Shown piece by piece: positions 1 to 7,059 of a DNA stretch of 12,981 nucleotides. The notes beneath the pieces are model-generated. The model searched no databases, was not told where the DNA came from, and was given only the letters and a program-made list of their open reading frames with translations. Each line of letters opens with the position of its first letter. The first letter of the stretch is position 1. Position numbers and translations under genes: made by a program. This DNA comes from Verrucomicrobiota bacterium (GTDB lineage: Bacteria; Verrucomicrobiota; Verrucomicrobiia; Limisphaerales; SXQI01), in NCBI GenBank assembly GCA_008933045.1, contig WBXJ01000057.1, positions 1 through 12,981 of the forward strand, read 5' to 3'.

Positions 1-70
1 CTTCCTGTGCACCCACATGGCTAATCCCGAACACAAGCGCCAGAAGCGCACTCATCATAAAAGTTTTCAT
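1..70 (-). CDS. Secreted protein, N-terminal fragment with signal peptide
   Basis: A reading frame starts at the ATG at 70-68 and runs off the left edge after 23 codons. The visible peptide has a typical Sec signal: Lys at position 2, a hydrophobic core (MSALLALVFGI), and a short polar end reading HVGAQE, where cleavage after VGA is likely. GGAG lies directly against the ATG. A second pair of Met codons follows at residues 5-6, so the start could be slightly later. The gene is divergent from gatC, with 147 bp between the two starts. The mature protein lies outside the window, so no function can be given. The signal-peptide pattern and the empty upstream region are the only support. Confidence 0.55.
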   Translation of the reverse strand, partial: MKTFMMSALLALVFGISHVGAQE

Positions 71-217
71 CTCCGCAGAATATGGTTCACCTCTCCCTCC
101 CGAGCAAATGGAAAATAACGGCCCGATTCTGCTTTGAGAGCACTCGAGAAACTGATCAACTCTTCCTCTTGGCATTTCCTGCTTTCAAATATTCGACTCC
201 TCCGCACAATACTACGC
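71..217. other. Divergent intergenic region upstream of gatC
   Basis: This 147-bp stretch separates the leftward secreted-protein start from gatC and must hold the promoters for both. The open frame of gatC extends upstream through it to a TTG at 134, but those 28 extra codons do not resemble any GatC N-terminus. A TTGGCA at 169-174 is followed by TATTCG at 190-195 with only a 15-bp spacer, so I do not call it a promoter. I see no riboswitch-like fold or clear operator. Confidence 0.3.
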
Positions 218-505
218 ATGGCAGCAGTTGAAATTGATGTGAAATATGTGGCGCATCTTGCGCGGGTCACCCTGACCTCGGAAGAGTCGCAGAGGCTCGG
301 TGCTCAACTAGGAAACATCCTCGGGTTTATTGAAAAACTCAATGAGGTTGACGTCTCGCAGGTGGAACCAACGGCGCACGCAGTTCCATTGGTGAATGTG
401 ACTCGGCCTGATGAAATTCGCCCATCCCTTCCTCAGGGAGACGCACTACGCAACGCCCCAGCCAAGGCCAATGGATTGTTCATGGTGCCCAAGATCGTTG
501 AGTAA
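218..505 (+). CDS. gatC: Asp-tRNA(Asn)/Glu-tRNA(Gln) amidotransferase subunit C
   Basis: The product is the small, non-catalytic GatC subunit of the GatCAB amidotransferase, which wraps around GatA and GatB and stabilises the complex in the cytoplasm. The 95-aa length and sequence fit the family: an N-terminal helix with VKYVAHLARVTL, a second helix with LGNILGFIEKLNEVDV, then the stretch VEPTAHAVPLVNVTRPDE, and a C-terminal segment ending in FMVPKIVE. The ATG at 218 is chosen because family similarity begins there. The frame remains open upstream to a TTG at 134, which would add 28 residues unlike any GatC. No strong ribosome binding site precedes either start. It is the first gene of gatC-gatA-gatB, with 17 bp to gatA. 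Confidence 0.95.
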   Translation: MAAVEIDVKYVAHLARVTLTSEESQRLGAQLGNILGFIEKLNEVDVSQVEPTAHAVPLVNVTRPDEIRPSLPQGDALRNAPAKANGLFMVPKIVE

Positions 506-522
506 TCCTTCCTCAGCTCCTC

Positions 523-1992
523 ATGTCGACCTTAAACCAACTCACTATTTCTGCTCTCTCAACCCGTTTGAATCATCGCGAGGTTTCTGCCCGAGAAGCC
601 ATGACTTCATGCCTTGACCGGATTCACCAAGTAGACGGCGACGTCCACGCCTTTCTTAGCATTGACGAGGCGGATGCGTTGGCCCAAGCCGACGCTGCAG
701 ACCACGCCATCGCCAACGGTGAAGGACCACAACGACCTCTACTGGGTGTCCCGATCGCAATTAAGGATGTGCTCGCGGTACGCAACCAACCGCTTGGTTG
801 CGCCTCAAAAATTCTGGCCGGTTACCGATCACCCTTTGATGCCACGGTCATCGAAAAAATAAAAGCAGCCGGCGCAATCGTCTTTGGACGGTTGAACATG
901 GATGAGTTTGCCATGGGAAGCTCGACTGAAAACTCGGCTTTTGTCACAACTCGGAACCCTTGGGATCTATCTCGAATTCCTGGGGGATCCTCTGGAGGAT
1001 CTGCAGCAGCCGTGGCTGCGGATGAATGTTTTGCTTCATTGGGTTCCGACACAGGCGGATCCATCCGTCAACCGGCTGCACTCTGCGGCTGCGTGGGACT
1101 CAAGCCCACATATGGTCGGGTCTCACGCTATGGACTTGTCGCATTTGCCTCATCGCTAGATCAGATCGGCCCGTTCACTAAAGATGTCCACGATTCCGCT
1201 CTACTTCTGAACATCCTGAGCGGGTTGGATCCTCGTGATTCCACCTCCGTCCCTGAGCCTGTCCCGGATTACACGAAAGCTCTGGACGGAAACATTAAAG
1301 GTCTGAAAATTGGACTACCCAAGGAATACATGATCGGAGGGCTGGATCCTGAAGTGAAGAGTGCCGTCCGAACTGCCGTGGATCAGTTACAAAAACTCGG
1401 GGCTGAAGTGGTGGAAATATCGCTTCCGCACACGGACTACGCTGCGGCGACTTACTACATCATCGCCCCCGCAGAGGCGAGTGCGAATCTCGCACGCTTT
1501 GATGGAATTCGCTACGGCACACGCGTTGATGCCAGCGATCCACTGGAGCTTTACAGTCGGACCCGTGGCGCAGGTTTTGGTCCGGAAGTGAAACGACGCA
1601 TCATCCTCGGCACCTACGTCCTGAGCAGTGGTTACTACGACGCATTTTATTTGCGTGCACAAAAGGTTCGCACCTTGATTCGTGAAGATTTTTTGAAGGC
1701 GTTTAAGACCGTGGATGCCATCGTGACTCCAACCACTCCAACAGCCGCGTTCAAAGTCGGCGAGAAATCGGATGATCCTCTCCAAATGTATTTGTCCGAC
1801 ATCTTCACCATCTCGTGCAATCTGGCAGGGATTTGCGGCCTAAGCCTGCCTTGCGGTTTCACAAAAGATCCCCAATTGCCCATCGGCCTTCAGTTGCTCG
1901 GCAAACCCTTCGGAGAGGAAACTATTTTGAAACTGGCGCACGCTTACGAACAGGCCAACCCATGGCATCATCAAAAACCACTGTTGCGGTAG
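523..1992 (+). CDS. gatA: Asp-tRNA(Asn)/Glu-tRNA(Gln) amidotransferase subunit A
   Basis: GatA is the glutaminase subunit of GatCAB. It hydrolyses glutamine and sends ammonia through a channel to GatB, which amidates Glu-tRNA(Gln) or Asp-tRNA(Asn). The 489-aa product is full length for the amidase-signature family. The catalytic Lys is K81 in PIAIKDV. The glycine/serine-rich loop GGSSGGSAAAVAA supplies the cis-Ser (S156). The nucleophile Ser is S180 in SDTGGSIRQPA. All three sit two residues after their Staphylococcus aureus counterparts (79, 154, 178; established knowledge), so the active site looks intact. The ATG at 523 lies 17 bp after gatC and no other start fits better. Presence of the complex implies that the organism makes Gln-tRNA, Asn-tRNA or both indirectly. 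That is inference, because the synthetases are not in view. Confidence 0.98.
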   Translation: MSTLNQLTISALSTRLNHREVSAREAMTSCLDRIHQVDGDVHAFLSIDEADALAQADAADHAIANGEGPQRPLLGVPIAIKDVLAVRNQPLGCASKILAGYRSPFDATVIEKIKAAGAIVFGRLNMDEFAMGSSTENSAFVTTRNPWDLSRIPGGSSGGSAAAVAADECFASLGSDTGGSIRQPAALCGCVGLKPTYGRVSRYGLVAFASSLDQIGPFTKDVHDSALLLNILSGLDPRDSTSVPEPVPDYTKALDGNIKGLKIGLPKEYMIGGLDPEVKSAVRTAVDQLQKLGAEVVEISLPHTDYAAATYYIIAPAEASANLARFDGIRYGTRVDASDPLELYSRTRGAGFGPEVKRRIILGTYVLSSGYYDAFYLRAQKVRTLIREDFLKAFKTVDAIVTPTTPTAAFKVGEKSDDPLQMYLSDIFTISCNLAGICGLSLPCGFTKDPQLPIGLQLLGKPFGEETILKLAHAYEQANPWHHQKPLLR

Positions 1993-2022
1993 ATCACACC
2001 TCACTTTTCTTTCATTGATCAT

Positions 2023-3447
2023 ATGGAATATGAAGTCGTCATCGGGATCGAGACACACGTCCAACTTAAGACCCAATCGAAAATGTGGTGTGGATGTGCC
2101 AACGCCTTCGGTGCCGAGCCTAATACTCAGGTTTGCCCAGTCTGTTTAGGGTTGCCAGGGGTGTTGCCCGTGGCCAACGAGGAGGCGTTGCGCCTGACAA
2201 CCCTGACCGGCTTATTACTCAACTGTACCATCGCCCGATATGCTAAGTTTGATCGAAAAAACTATTTCTATCCCGACGCCCCAAAAAACTATCAGATCAC
2301 CCAGTACGACAAACCTTCAACGTTCAAAGGTTTTCTAGACTTCGAATTTCAAGGGGGAATTGCTCGCGTCAATATCACCCGCGCACATCTCGAGGAGGAC
2401 GTCGGTAAAAACTTTCATTTTGATCGCTCTAGCGGCGTAGACTTCAATCGTGCCGGCGTCCCTTTGTTGGAGATTGTTTCCGAACCTGAAATCACTAGTG
2501 CCGATATGGCTCACGAATACCTCAACGCTCTGAAAGAGGTTCTGACTTACGGTGGGATCAGTGATTGTGACATGGAGAAAGGCATGGTTCGTTGCGATGT
2601 CAATGTCAGCGTCCGGCCAAAGGGACAAACTGCGTTGGGTGCGAAAATAGAAATCAAAAACATGAACAGCTTCAGCGGCGCACGACGTGCGTTGGAGTAT
2701 GAGATTCCACGTCAAATTGAAGTCGTTTCCAAAGGCGGCAAACTCTCCCAAGAAACTCGTCGATGGAACGATGAGGCTGGCATCACAGAAACCATGCGCT
2801 CCAAGGAACAGGCGCATGACTACCGCTATTTTCCTGAGCCTGATCTGATGCCGTTCGCTCCAGATGATGATTGGATCGCTTCGGTGCAACGCCGCGTTGT
2901 TGAACTACCATTAGCTCGTAAACAAAGGTTCATGCGTGATTTTGATCTGCCCGCTGCTGATGCCCAAGCCTTTGTCTGGGATGTTCCGTTGGGTAATTAT
3001 TTTGAACGCGCAGCCCAGCAAACAAAATCACCCAAGACCGTCGCCAATTGGGTGATCAACAATCTGCGAGCCCGTTTGACCGAAACCCAGACCACCTTAG
3101 AAAATCTAAAATTCCCGCCGGAATCATTAGTTGATCTCACGGGCTTGATAGAATCAGGGAAAATAAGCACGAAAATCGCACAAGACGTCTTTATCGAAAT
3201 GTTTAACTCCGGCGAACCCCCGAGTGCCATCGTGGAGAAAAGCGGATTAAGCCAAGTCTCAGATGTGGACGCTTTAGGAAAATTCTGCGACGAAGCCATC
3301 GCGTCCAATCCGAAGAGTGTCGGAGATTATCGAGCCGGAAAAGTCGCCGCGTTGAACGCTCTCAAGGGTCAAGTAATGAAGCTGACTAAAGGAAAAGCCA
3401 ATCCGAATTTGGTCGGTGAGATACTCGAGAACAAATTAAAAAACTGA
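2023..3447 (+). CDS. gatB: Asp-tRNA(Asn)/Glu-tRNA(Gln) amidotransferase subunit B
   Basis: GatB is the kinase and transamidase subunit. It activates the carboxylate of mischarged Glu-tRNA(Gln) or Asp-tRNA(Asn) with ATP and amidates it with ammonia from GatA. The 474-aa product is full length. The family start is clear in EVVIGIETHVQL. Four cysteines that bind zinc in the family are present at C23, C25, C38 and C41 (CGC and CPVC). The cradle domain contains NRAGVPLLEIVSEPEI, MEKGMVRCDVNVSVRP and EIKNMNSF, followed by DYRYFPEPDL. The C-terminal part, from about residue 325, is the helical and YqeY-like tRNA-binding domain, ending in KANPNLVGEIL. It starts 30 bp after gatA and is the last gene of the operon. 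The next gene is convergent, 24 bp away, with no strong terminator between them. Confidence 0.98.
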   Translation: MEYEVVIGIETHVQLKTQSKMWCGCANAFGAEPNTQVCPVCLGLPGVLPVANEEALRLTTLTGLLLNCTIARYAKFDRKNYFYPDAPKNYQITQYDKPSTFKGFLDFEFQGGIARVNITRAHLEEDVGKNFHFDRSSGVDFNRAGVPLLEIVSEPEITSADMAHEYLNALKEVLTYGGISDCDMEKGMVRCDVNVSVRPKGQTALGAKIEIKNMNSFSGARRALEYEIPRQIEVVSKGGKLSQETRRWNDEAGITETMRSKEQAHDYRYFPEPDLMPFAPDDDWIASVQRRVVELPLARKQRFMRDFDLPAADAQAFVWDVPLGNYFERAAQQTKSPKTVANWVINNLRARLTETQTTLENLKFPPESLVDLTGLIESGKISTKIAQDVFIEMFNSGEPPSAIVEKSGLSQVSDVDALGKFCDEAIASNPKSVGDYRAGKVAALNALKGQVMKLTKGKANPNLVGEILENKLKN

Positions 3448-3471
3448 GAGTCATGAAGGTTGCTTGTTCAC

Positions 3472-4800
3472 TCAGCGTGCGGCTTGAGCTAAAAGATTTG
3501 TAACATAGGCGCGGCGAGTCGCGTCGAGCTGATCCAACCCGCGCACTGCGGGTCGGACGATGTTATCGAACCGTACGCTCTCCGGCAAACGAGTATCAAA
3601 CTGGGTCTGAAGGCGAGTTCTGGCTTCCAAATACGTCGAAACGATCTCCCGATAACGTTCGGCAATTTCCGCCACATCTGGAGAGAGGTTTACTTGCAAT
3701 GCTTGCAGCTCAAAAAGTTTTGCAACCAAAACCTGTTTTTGAAGATCAAGGTTTCGATCCTTCACCAATTCCTGCAACCGTAACGAGTGAGGCGATGGCA
3801 CCGAGTTGGTGGAGGAGTGCCACTCCAAGTGTGTGATCAATTGCACTTCCAACCTCGAAAGGCTGACCAGCGGAGTCCATGTCTGGCGATGATCGCGCGA
3901 GGTGAACTCGAAGAGTTTGAGTGCCCACCACTTTTCGACGTCAAGAGGGCGTTGGAACTCGCTGCTATAAGCGCGAAAAAACGCGGTCTGCCAGTTGAGG
4001 GTGGTCGGCAGCGTTTGTAGAAAAGTCACAAAACGCGAAGGTCCGTCAGGTAAGGAAAGTAAGCCACGCACAAAAAGATGACAGGCCGAACGATAGATTG
4101 CGCGCTGCGCCGGATCATTGACGTTATACGTCGCGAAACTGAGCTGGGTATAGCTCGGGGGCACATTAGTCCGCAATAATTCTCGGGTATCAGTCAGTGA
4201 ATCGTGTAAGCGGTATTTCCAGCCAAAGGTATGCGAGGAAATCTTGCGGGTGTCGAGTTGACTGGGGCTGCGAACGATGAGGCTAGGCCCACCGGTATAC
4301 ATCACATTCTCCGTGATTCCATCAACCAACCACGGAGGAAGCTCCGGAGTCCGGACCGCGTTCCGTTGAGCAATTTCCATCAGCACAACCTGAATCAATG
4401 CTTGGGTGAGTTTAGTTTCATCAACCTCTTCCGGCAGGTTCAATTGAAACTTCCAACCGTCGGAATACAGGGTTGGAAAGAGAACAATTGGAAATCCGGC
4501 CCGACGACCTGGCAAGAGGTTGAGTTGTACCCTGCTTTGATATCCAGAGGGCAACTGTAACAAGGCATAAATACTCGTCTTAACGCGCTCAGCAGAGATA
4601 GCAAGAAACTGAGGGTCTAGATTAAAAGTTGATGGCAGCACCCTCCCTTCCGCGAAGGATTGCTGCGTCAACGTAGATTGCCCTACGACGCTAAACTGCC
4701 CTGACTGACTGACCACCACCCTCGATGCAGCCTGCATGTCGCCCACTGCTCCCATGAGGAACCAGGCAAGCCAGACGTATTGAGCACAGCGCAGCAGCAT
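3472..4800 (-). CDS. Secreted protein of unknown function, possibly a degenerate gluzincin-type peptidase
   Basis: I cannot assign a function to this 442-aa protein. The N-terminus looks like a Sec signal peptide: an Arg/Cys-containing start, a hydrophobic stretch at residues 8-20 (YVWLAWFLMGAVG), then a likely cleavage near DMQAAS. The middle has a layout seen in MA-clan metallopeptidases: an amphipathic helix at about 131-147 (LTQALIQVVLMEIAQRN), then PPWLVDGITE at 155-164. In active relatives these would be HExxH and P-x-WLxEGLxE. Here the His and Glu ligands of the helix are absent, while E164 remains. The rest looks helical and ends in a long charged region around residues 325-442. The gene starts 4 bp after the stop of the FmdB-type gene, so the two are probably co-transcribed. 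The peptidase link is inference from pattern only. Confidence 0.8.
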   Translation of the reverse strand: MLLRCAQYVWLAWFLMGAVGDMQAASRVVVSQSGQFSVVGQSTLTQQSFAEGRVLPSTFNLDPQFLAISAERVKTSIYALLQLPSGYQSRVQLNLLPGRRAGFPIVLFPTLYSDGWKFQLNLPEEVDETKLTQALIQVVLMEIAQRNAVRTPELPPWLVDGITENVMYTGGPSLIVRSPSQLDTRKISSHTFGWKYRLHDSLTDTRELLRTNVPPSYTQLSFATYNVNDPAQRAIYRSACHLFVRGLLSLPDGPSRFVTFLQTLPTTLNWQTAFFRAYSSEFQRPLDVEKWWALKLFEFTSRDHRQTWTPLVSLSRLEVQLITHLEWHSSTNSVPSPHSLRLQELVKDRNLDLQKQVLVAKLFELQALQVNLSPDVAEIAERYREIVSTYLEARTRLQTQFDTRLPESVRFDNIVRPAVRGLDQLDATRRAYVTNLLAQAAR

Positions 4801-4804
4801 TCGT

Positions 4805-5122
4805 TCATTCGGAGGGTTTCGGACTGGATGCGGGCTTCGACTCCGACTTGGTCGCAGGCGCAGGAGTGCTCGCGGCAGCAGGAGGCGAATCCTTCTTGGC
4901 CGCTTCCTTATACTTGTCGCTTCGGTAATCCGTAATGTAAAAACCGGATCCTTTAAAAATTAAACCAGCCCCGCCGCCGACGGATCGCTTCACCTTTCCC
5001 TTCCCCCACCGTTTCATGCCGCAAAGATCCTTGGGACAAGTTTCAAAGGCAGAATCCTTCATGGATTGTGAGGTCTCGAATTGGTGTTTACACTTTGTGC
5101 AGGTATAATCGTATGTGGGCAT
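4805..5122 (-). CDS. FmdB-family zinc ribbon protein
   Basis: This is a small putative regulatory or metal-binding protein of the FmdB/CxxC_CxxC_SSSS family, whose biochemical role is not established. The 105-aa product opens with MPTYDYTCTKCKHQFE, the family hallmark. Cysteines at 8, 11, 29 and 34 form a zinc ribbon. The second knuckle has four residues between cysteines (CPKDLC) rather than the usual two. Residues 46-62 (GGGAGLIFKGSGFYITD) match the family's conserved GSGFY segment. The tail from about residue 75 is rich in Pro, Ala, Ser and Lys and is probably disordered. The ATG at 5122 is chosen because the family begins at MPTY. The frame stays open for 13 more codons upstream, to 5161. 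It is followed after 4 bp by the secreted 442-aa protein. Confidence 0.9.
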   Translation of the reverse strand: MPTYDYTCTKCKHQFETSQSMKDSAFETCPKDLCGMKRWGKGKVKRSVGGGAGLIFKGSGFYITDYRSDKYKEAAKKDSPPAAASTPAPATKSESKPASSPKPSE

Positions 5123-5215
5123 AGGCCGATTCAAGTAAAGCAAGGCAACAGCAGGAATCAATACCAGAAATCAGCATCGAGATTTCCTACTACCATTTTT
5201 TGTTCGATCGTCAGC

Positions 5216-5809
5216 TCATTTTCGTAAGCCTTTAGCGTTTCGATCCTTGAGTCCTGGGATTTTTTGATCCGCTGTGATCGTCAGTGTACTATTATTAGTC
5301 CAAGGAACTTCCTGAAGATTAATCACCATCGTGCGAGGCATGAACTGAACCTCATGACCAAAGAAGTCGAACGCCAACGTCCCCGGCAAGTAGGTCAGAT
5401 CCTCAAATTTCTTCCGACCAAATGGAATAGGGTTCAAGACCTTATCGAAAGTCACAGTGTTTCGCTCCGGATTAGCCCAAGGAATTACTTCTTTAAAACC
5501 GAGTGCGGGCTGTGGAGGGGGTTCCCCCACTGAACTCGACCTTGCACGAACATTCGTTTTAGTTGGATACACAAACGAGTTCAGAACGGGCACTTTCTCA
5601 TGGCTGAAAATCAGGGTGATATTGGAGAGACCTAACGATTTTTGATTCACAATCAACGCAGGCTCACCATTAGTATTCTTGATGAAAACAACATCCCAAG
5701 CACCACGCCGAGTGCGCACCTTCATGTCACAAGAAAAAAGAAAACCATAGCCTATTACCGTCAGGAAAAAAGCGATGCAGACATGTCTTAAGATTTTCTC
5801 AGATTTCAT
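5216..5809 (-). CDS. Membrane-anchored or lipoprotein-like protein of unknown function
   Basis: I do not recognise this 197-aa protein. Residues 1-8 are charged (MKSEKILR), then a single hydrophobic segment covers about residues 10-26 and ends in LFSC at 24-27. It may therefore be a signal anchor or, less likely, a lipoprotein signal with C27 as the lipidated residue, since the lipobox is poor. The rest would lie outside the cytoplasmic membrane. It looks beta-rich and contains a Pro-rich patch, GEPPPQPALGF, near residue 95. AAGGGA lies 5 nt before the ATG, one of the better ribosome binding sites in the window. The gene is divergent from the RluA-family gene, with 60 bp between the starts. 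It sits 93 bp upstream of the FmdB-type gene in the same direction, so read-through into that operon is possible. Confidence 0.7.
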   Translation of the reverse strand: MKSEKILRHVCIAFFLTVIGYGFLFSCDMKVRTRRGAWDVVFIKNTNGEPALIVNQKSLGLSNITLIFSHEKVPVLNSFVYPTKTNVRARSSSVGEPPPQPALGFKEVIPWANPERNTVTFDKVLNPIPFGRKKFEDLTYLPGTLAFDFFGHEVQFMPRTMVINLQEVPWTNNSTLTITADQKIPGLKDRNAKGLRK

Positions 5810-5869
5810 CTTCGTCCCTTACTCATATCCTAGAATCCAGCGCGGTCAACAACGTCATGCAGCGGTTCC

Positions 5870-6697
5870 ATGGATTCCTATATTTCCCAAATGGGAATGG
5901 CAGGCTATGTTATCTGGGTGAACAAAACGAAAACGATCCTGCTGGTTGATGAGGAAGTCCCGATCTTGCACGAAGATCGCGCCGTCTTAGCGATCGACAA
6001 ACCCGCCGGTTGGATCCTTGCACCTTCTCATTGGTCGAACACGGATCGGAATCTGCAACGTGAGGTAGAACTGGCGATCGCCGTGCGCGAACACTGGGCG
6101 CAAATTCGGAATCTTAAATTCCTACGATTTGTACATCGTTTGGACGGAGAAACCACGGGCGTTTTGCTCGGTGTGAAGAGTCAAGGTGCCCTGAAGAATT
6201 ATAGCGAACTGTTCGAGTCGCGACGGATAGAGAAGAAATACCTCGCCATAGTTAAAGGAATCCCAAAGCAAAAAAAATGGAACTGTGATCTGCCCATCGG
6301 ACAAGTGCCAGGGATGCCGGGTAGAATGAGAATCGACCGCAAGGAGGGCAAGGAAGCTGAGACAACCTTTGAGCTTTTAGAGACCCGTGGCGACCGATCT
6401 CTCATCGCTGTCTGGCCACTGACAGGGCGTACCCATCAAATCCGGATTCATTTGAAAGAATCTGGCTTATCGATTATCGGAGACCCTGTCTACGGTTCAG
6501 TTCCGGGTGCGAAAGGGGAAGAAATGGGTTTGCGAGCAGTAGAGTTGAGCTATCAGGATCCATTCCAGCACCGCCCCGTCCGAATCCAAGCTCCCACCGA
6601 AGAATTTCGCAGTCGCTTTGGTTTTCCGAACGCACCAAAGCCCTCGGTGCCCACACCGCTCCAAGTCGCCCATTCCCCAGAAAAACCGGGCCGATGA
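5870..6697 (+). CDS. RluA-family RNA pseudouridine synthase
   Basis: The enzyme converts uridine to pseudouridine in structured RNA (rRNA or tRNA). The target cannot be told from sequence. The 275-aa protein has the family elements in order: DKPAGW at 43-48, the catalytic loop FVHRLDGETTG with Asp92 as the expected nucleophile, KKYLAIVKG near 131-139, and GRTHQIRIHL near 195 followed by IIGDPVYG. There is no N-terminal S4 domain, unlike RluC and RluD, so it is a short, single-domain form. The first about 30 residues before VPILHEDRAV are not typical of the family. Translation could begin at Met8 or Met10, and no clear ribosome binding site settles this. The C-terminal 20 residues are Pro-rich. 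Its stop overlaps the next gene's start by ATGA. Confidence 0.93.
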   Translation: MDSYISQMGMAGYVIWVNKTKTILLVDEEVPILHEDRAVLAIDKPAGWILAPSHWSNTDRNLQREVELAIAVREHWAQIRNLKFLRFVHRLDGETTGVLLGVKSQGALKNYSELFESRRIEKKYLAIVKGIPKQKKWNCDLPIGQVPGMPGRMRIDRKEGKEAETTFELLETRGDRSLIAVWPLTGRTHQIRIHLKESGLSIIGDPVYGSVPGAKGEEMGLRAVELSYQDPFQHRPVRIQAPTEEFRSRFGFPNAPKPSVPTPLQVAHSPEKPGR

Positions 6698-7044
6698 CCT
6701 CGTTCACTAAAATCATCAACCAAGCGAAAGATCGCGGAGTCTCATTAATTCTAGAACGATGGTTCTCCCAGCAAATCGAACCCTTTGGCAAGTTACTCGG
6801 CGTCAACCTTGACTCTCAGAATAAAACCCTTCGTCTCGAAGCGTTGTTAAATGGGGAGTCCGAACCAATCCACATCACCATCGAAGATTACGAAATCGTC
6901 GAACAATCTGGGCAAACGTATCTAATTTTCAACAAAGGCGCGGCTTCTCGGGAGTGGATCAGCACAGTTTTGACGACGTTTCTTTTCGGTCGGAAACTCA
7001 AACTTCCAGAATCCTATGCTGGTATGATTCAAATGGGATTGTGA
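6694..7044 (+). CDS. Small protein of unknown function, coupled to the RluA-family gene
   Basis: This is a 116-aa soluble protein with no signal peptide or membrane segment. It has an N-terminal amphipathic helix (residues 1-25), then strands with alternating hydrophobic residues (FGKLLGVNLDSQNKTLRLEALL; IHITIEDYEIVEQ; TYLIFNKG). After these comes SREWISTVLTTFLFGRKLKLPESYA. The layout suggests a compact alpha/beta fold, and I recall similar unnamed bacterial proteins with a SREW...GR ending, but I cannot name a family. Its ATG overlaps the stop of the pseudouridine synthase (ATGA), so translation is probably coupled. That makes a shared expression need likely, though not a shared function. 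The next gene is convergent, 15 bp away. Confidence 0.72.
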   Translation: MTSFTKIINQAKDRGVSLILERWFSQQIEPFGKLLGVNLDSQNKTLRLEALLNGESEPIHITIEDYEIVEQSGQTYLIFNKGAASREWISTVLTTFLFGRKLKLPESYAGMIQMGL

Positions 7045-7059
7045 CGCCTTAAACGACTG

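Noticed and set aside
134..217. An upstream extension of gatC to a TTG at 134.
   Set aside because: The 28 added residues do not look like any GatC N-terminus, and family similarity begins at the ATG at 218.
1387..1785. A 132-codon open frame antisense to gatA.
   Set aside because: It is fully covered by gatA, which keeps all catalytic motifs, and the antisense peptide resembles no family I know.
2335..2889. A 184-codon open frame antisense to gatB.
   Set aside because: It lies wholly within the strongly conserved gatB coding sequence and its translation shows no recognisable domain. It is explained by codon bias in the opposite frame.
5168..5205. An inverted repeat, GAAATC / GATTTC, followed by a run of T, between the FmdB-type and 197-aa genes.
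   Set aside because: The stem is AT-rich with only six pairs. The T-run is 11 nt away and on the strand opposite to the flanking genes, so it does not fit an intrinsic terminator.
5810..5869. A possible sigma70 promoter for the 197-aa gene on the - strand: TTGACC at 5849-5844, a 16-bp spacer, TATGAG at 5827-5822.
   Set aside because: The predicted transcript start would fall inside the ribosome binding site, leaving almost no leader. The -10 box is only a partial match.
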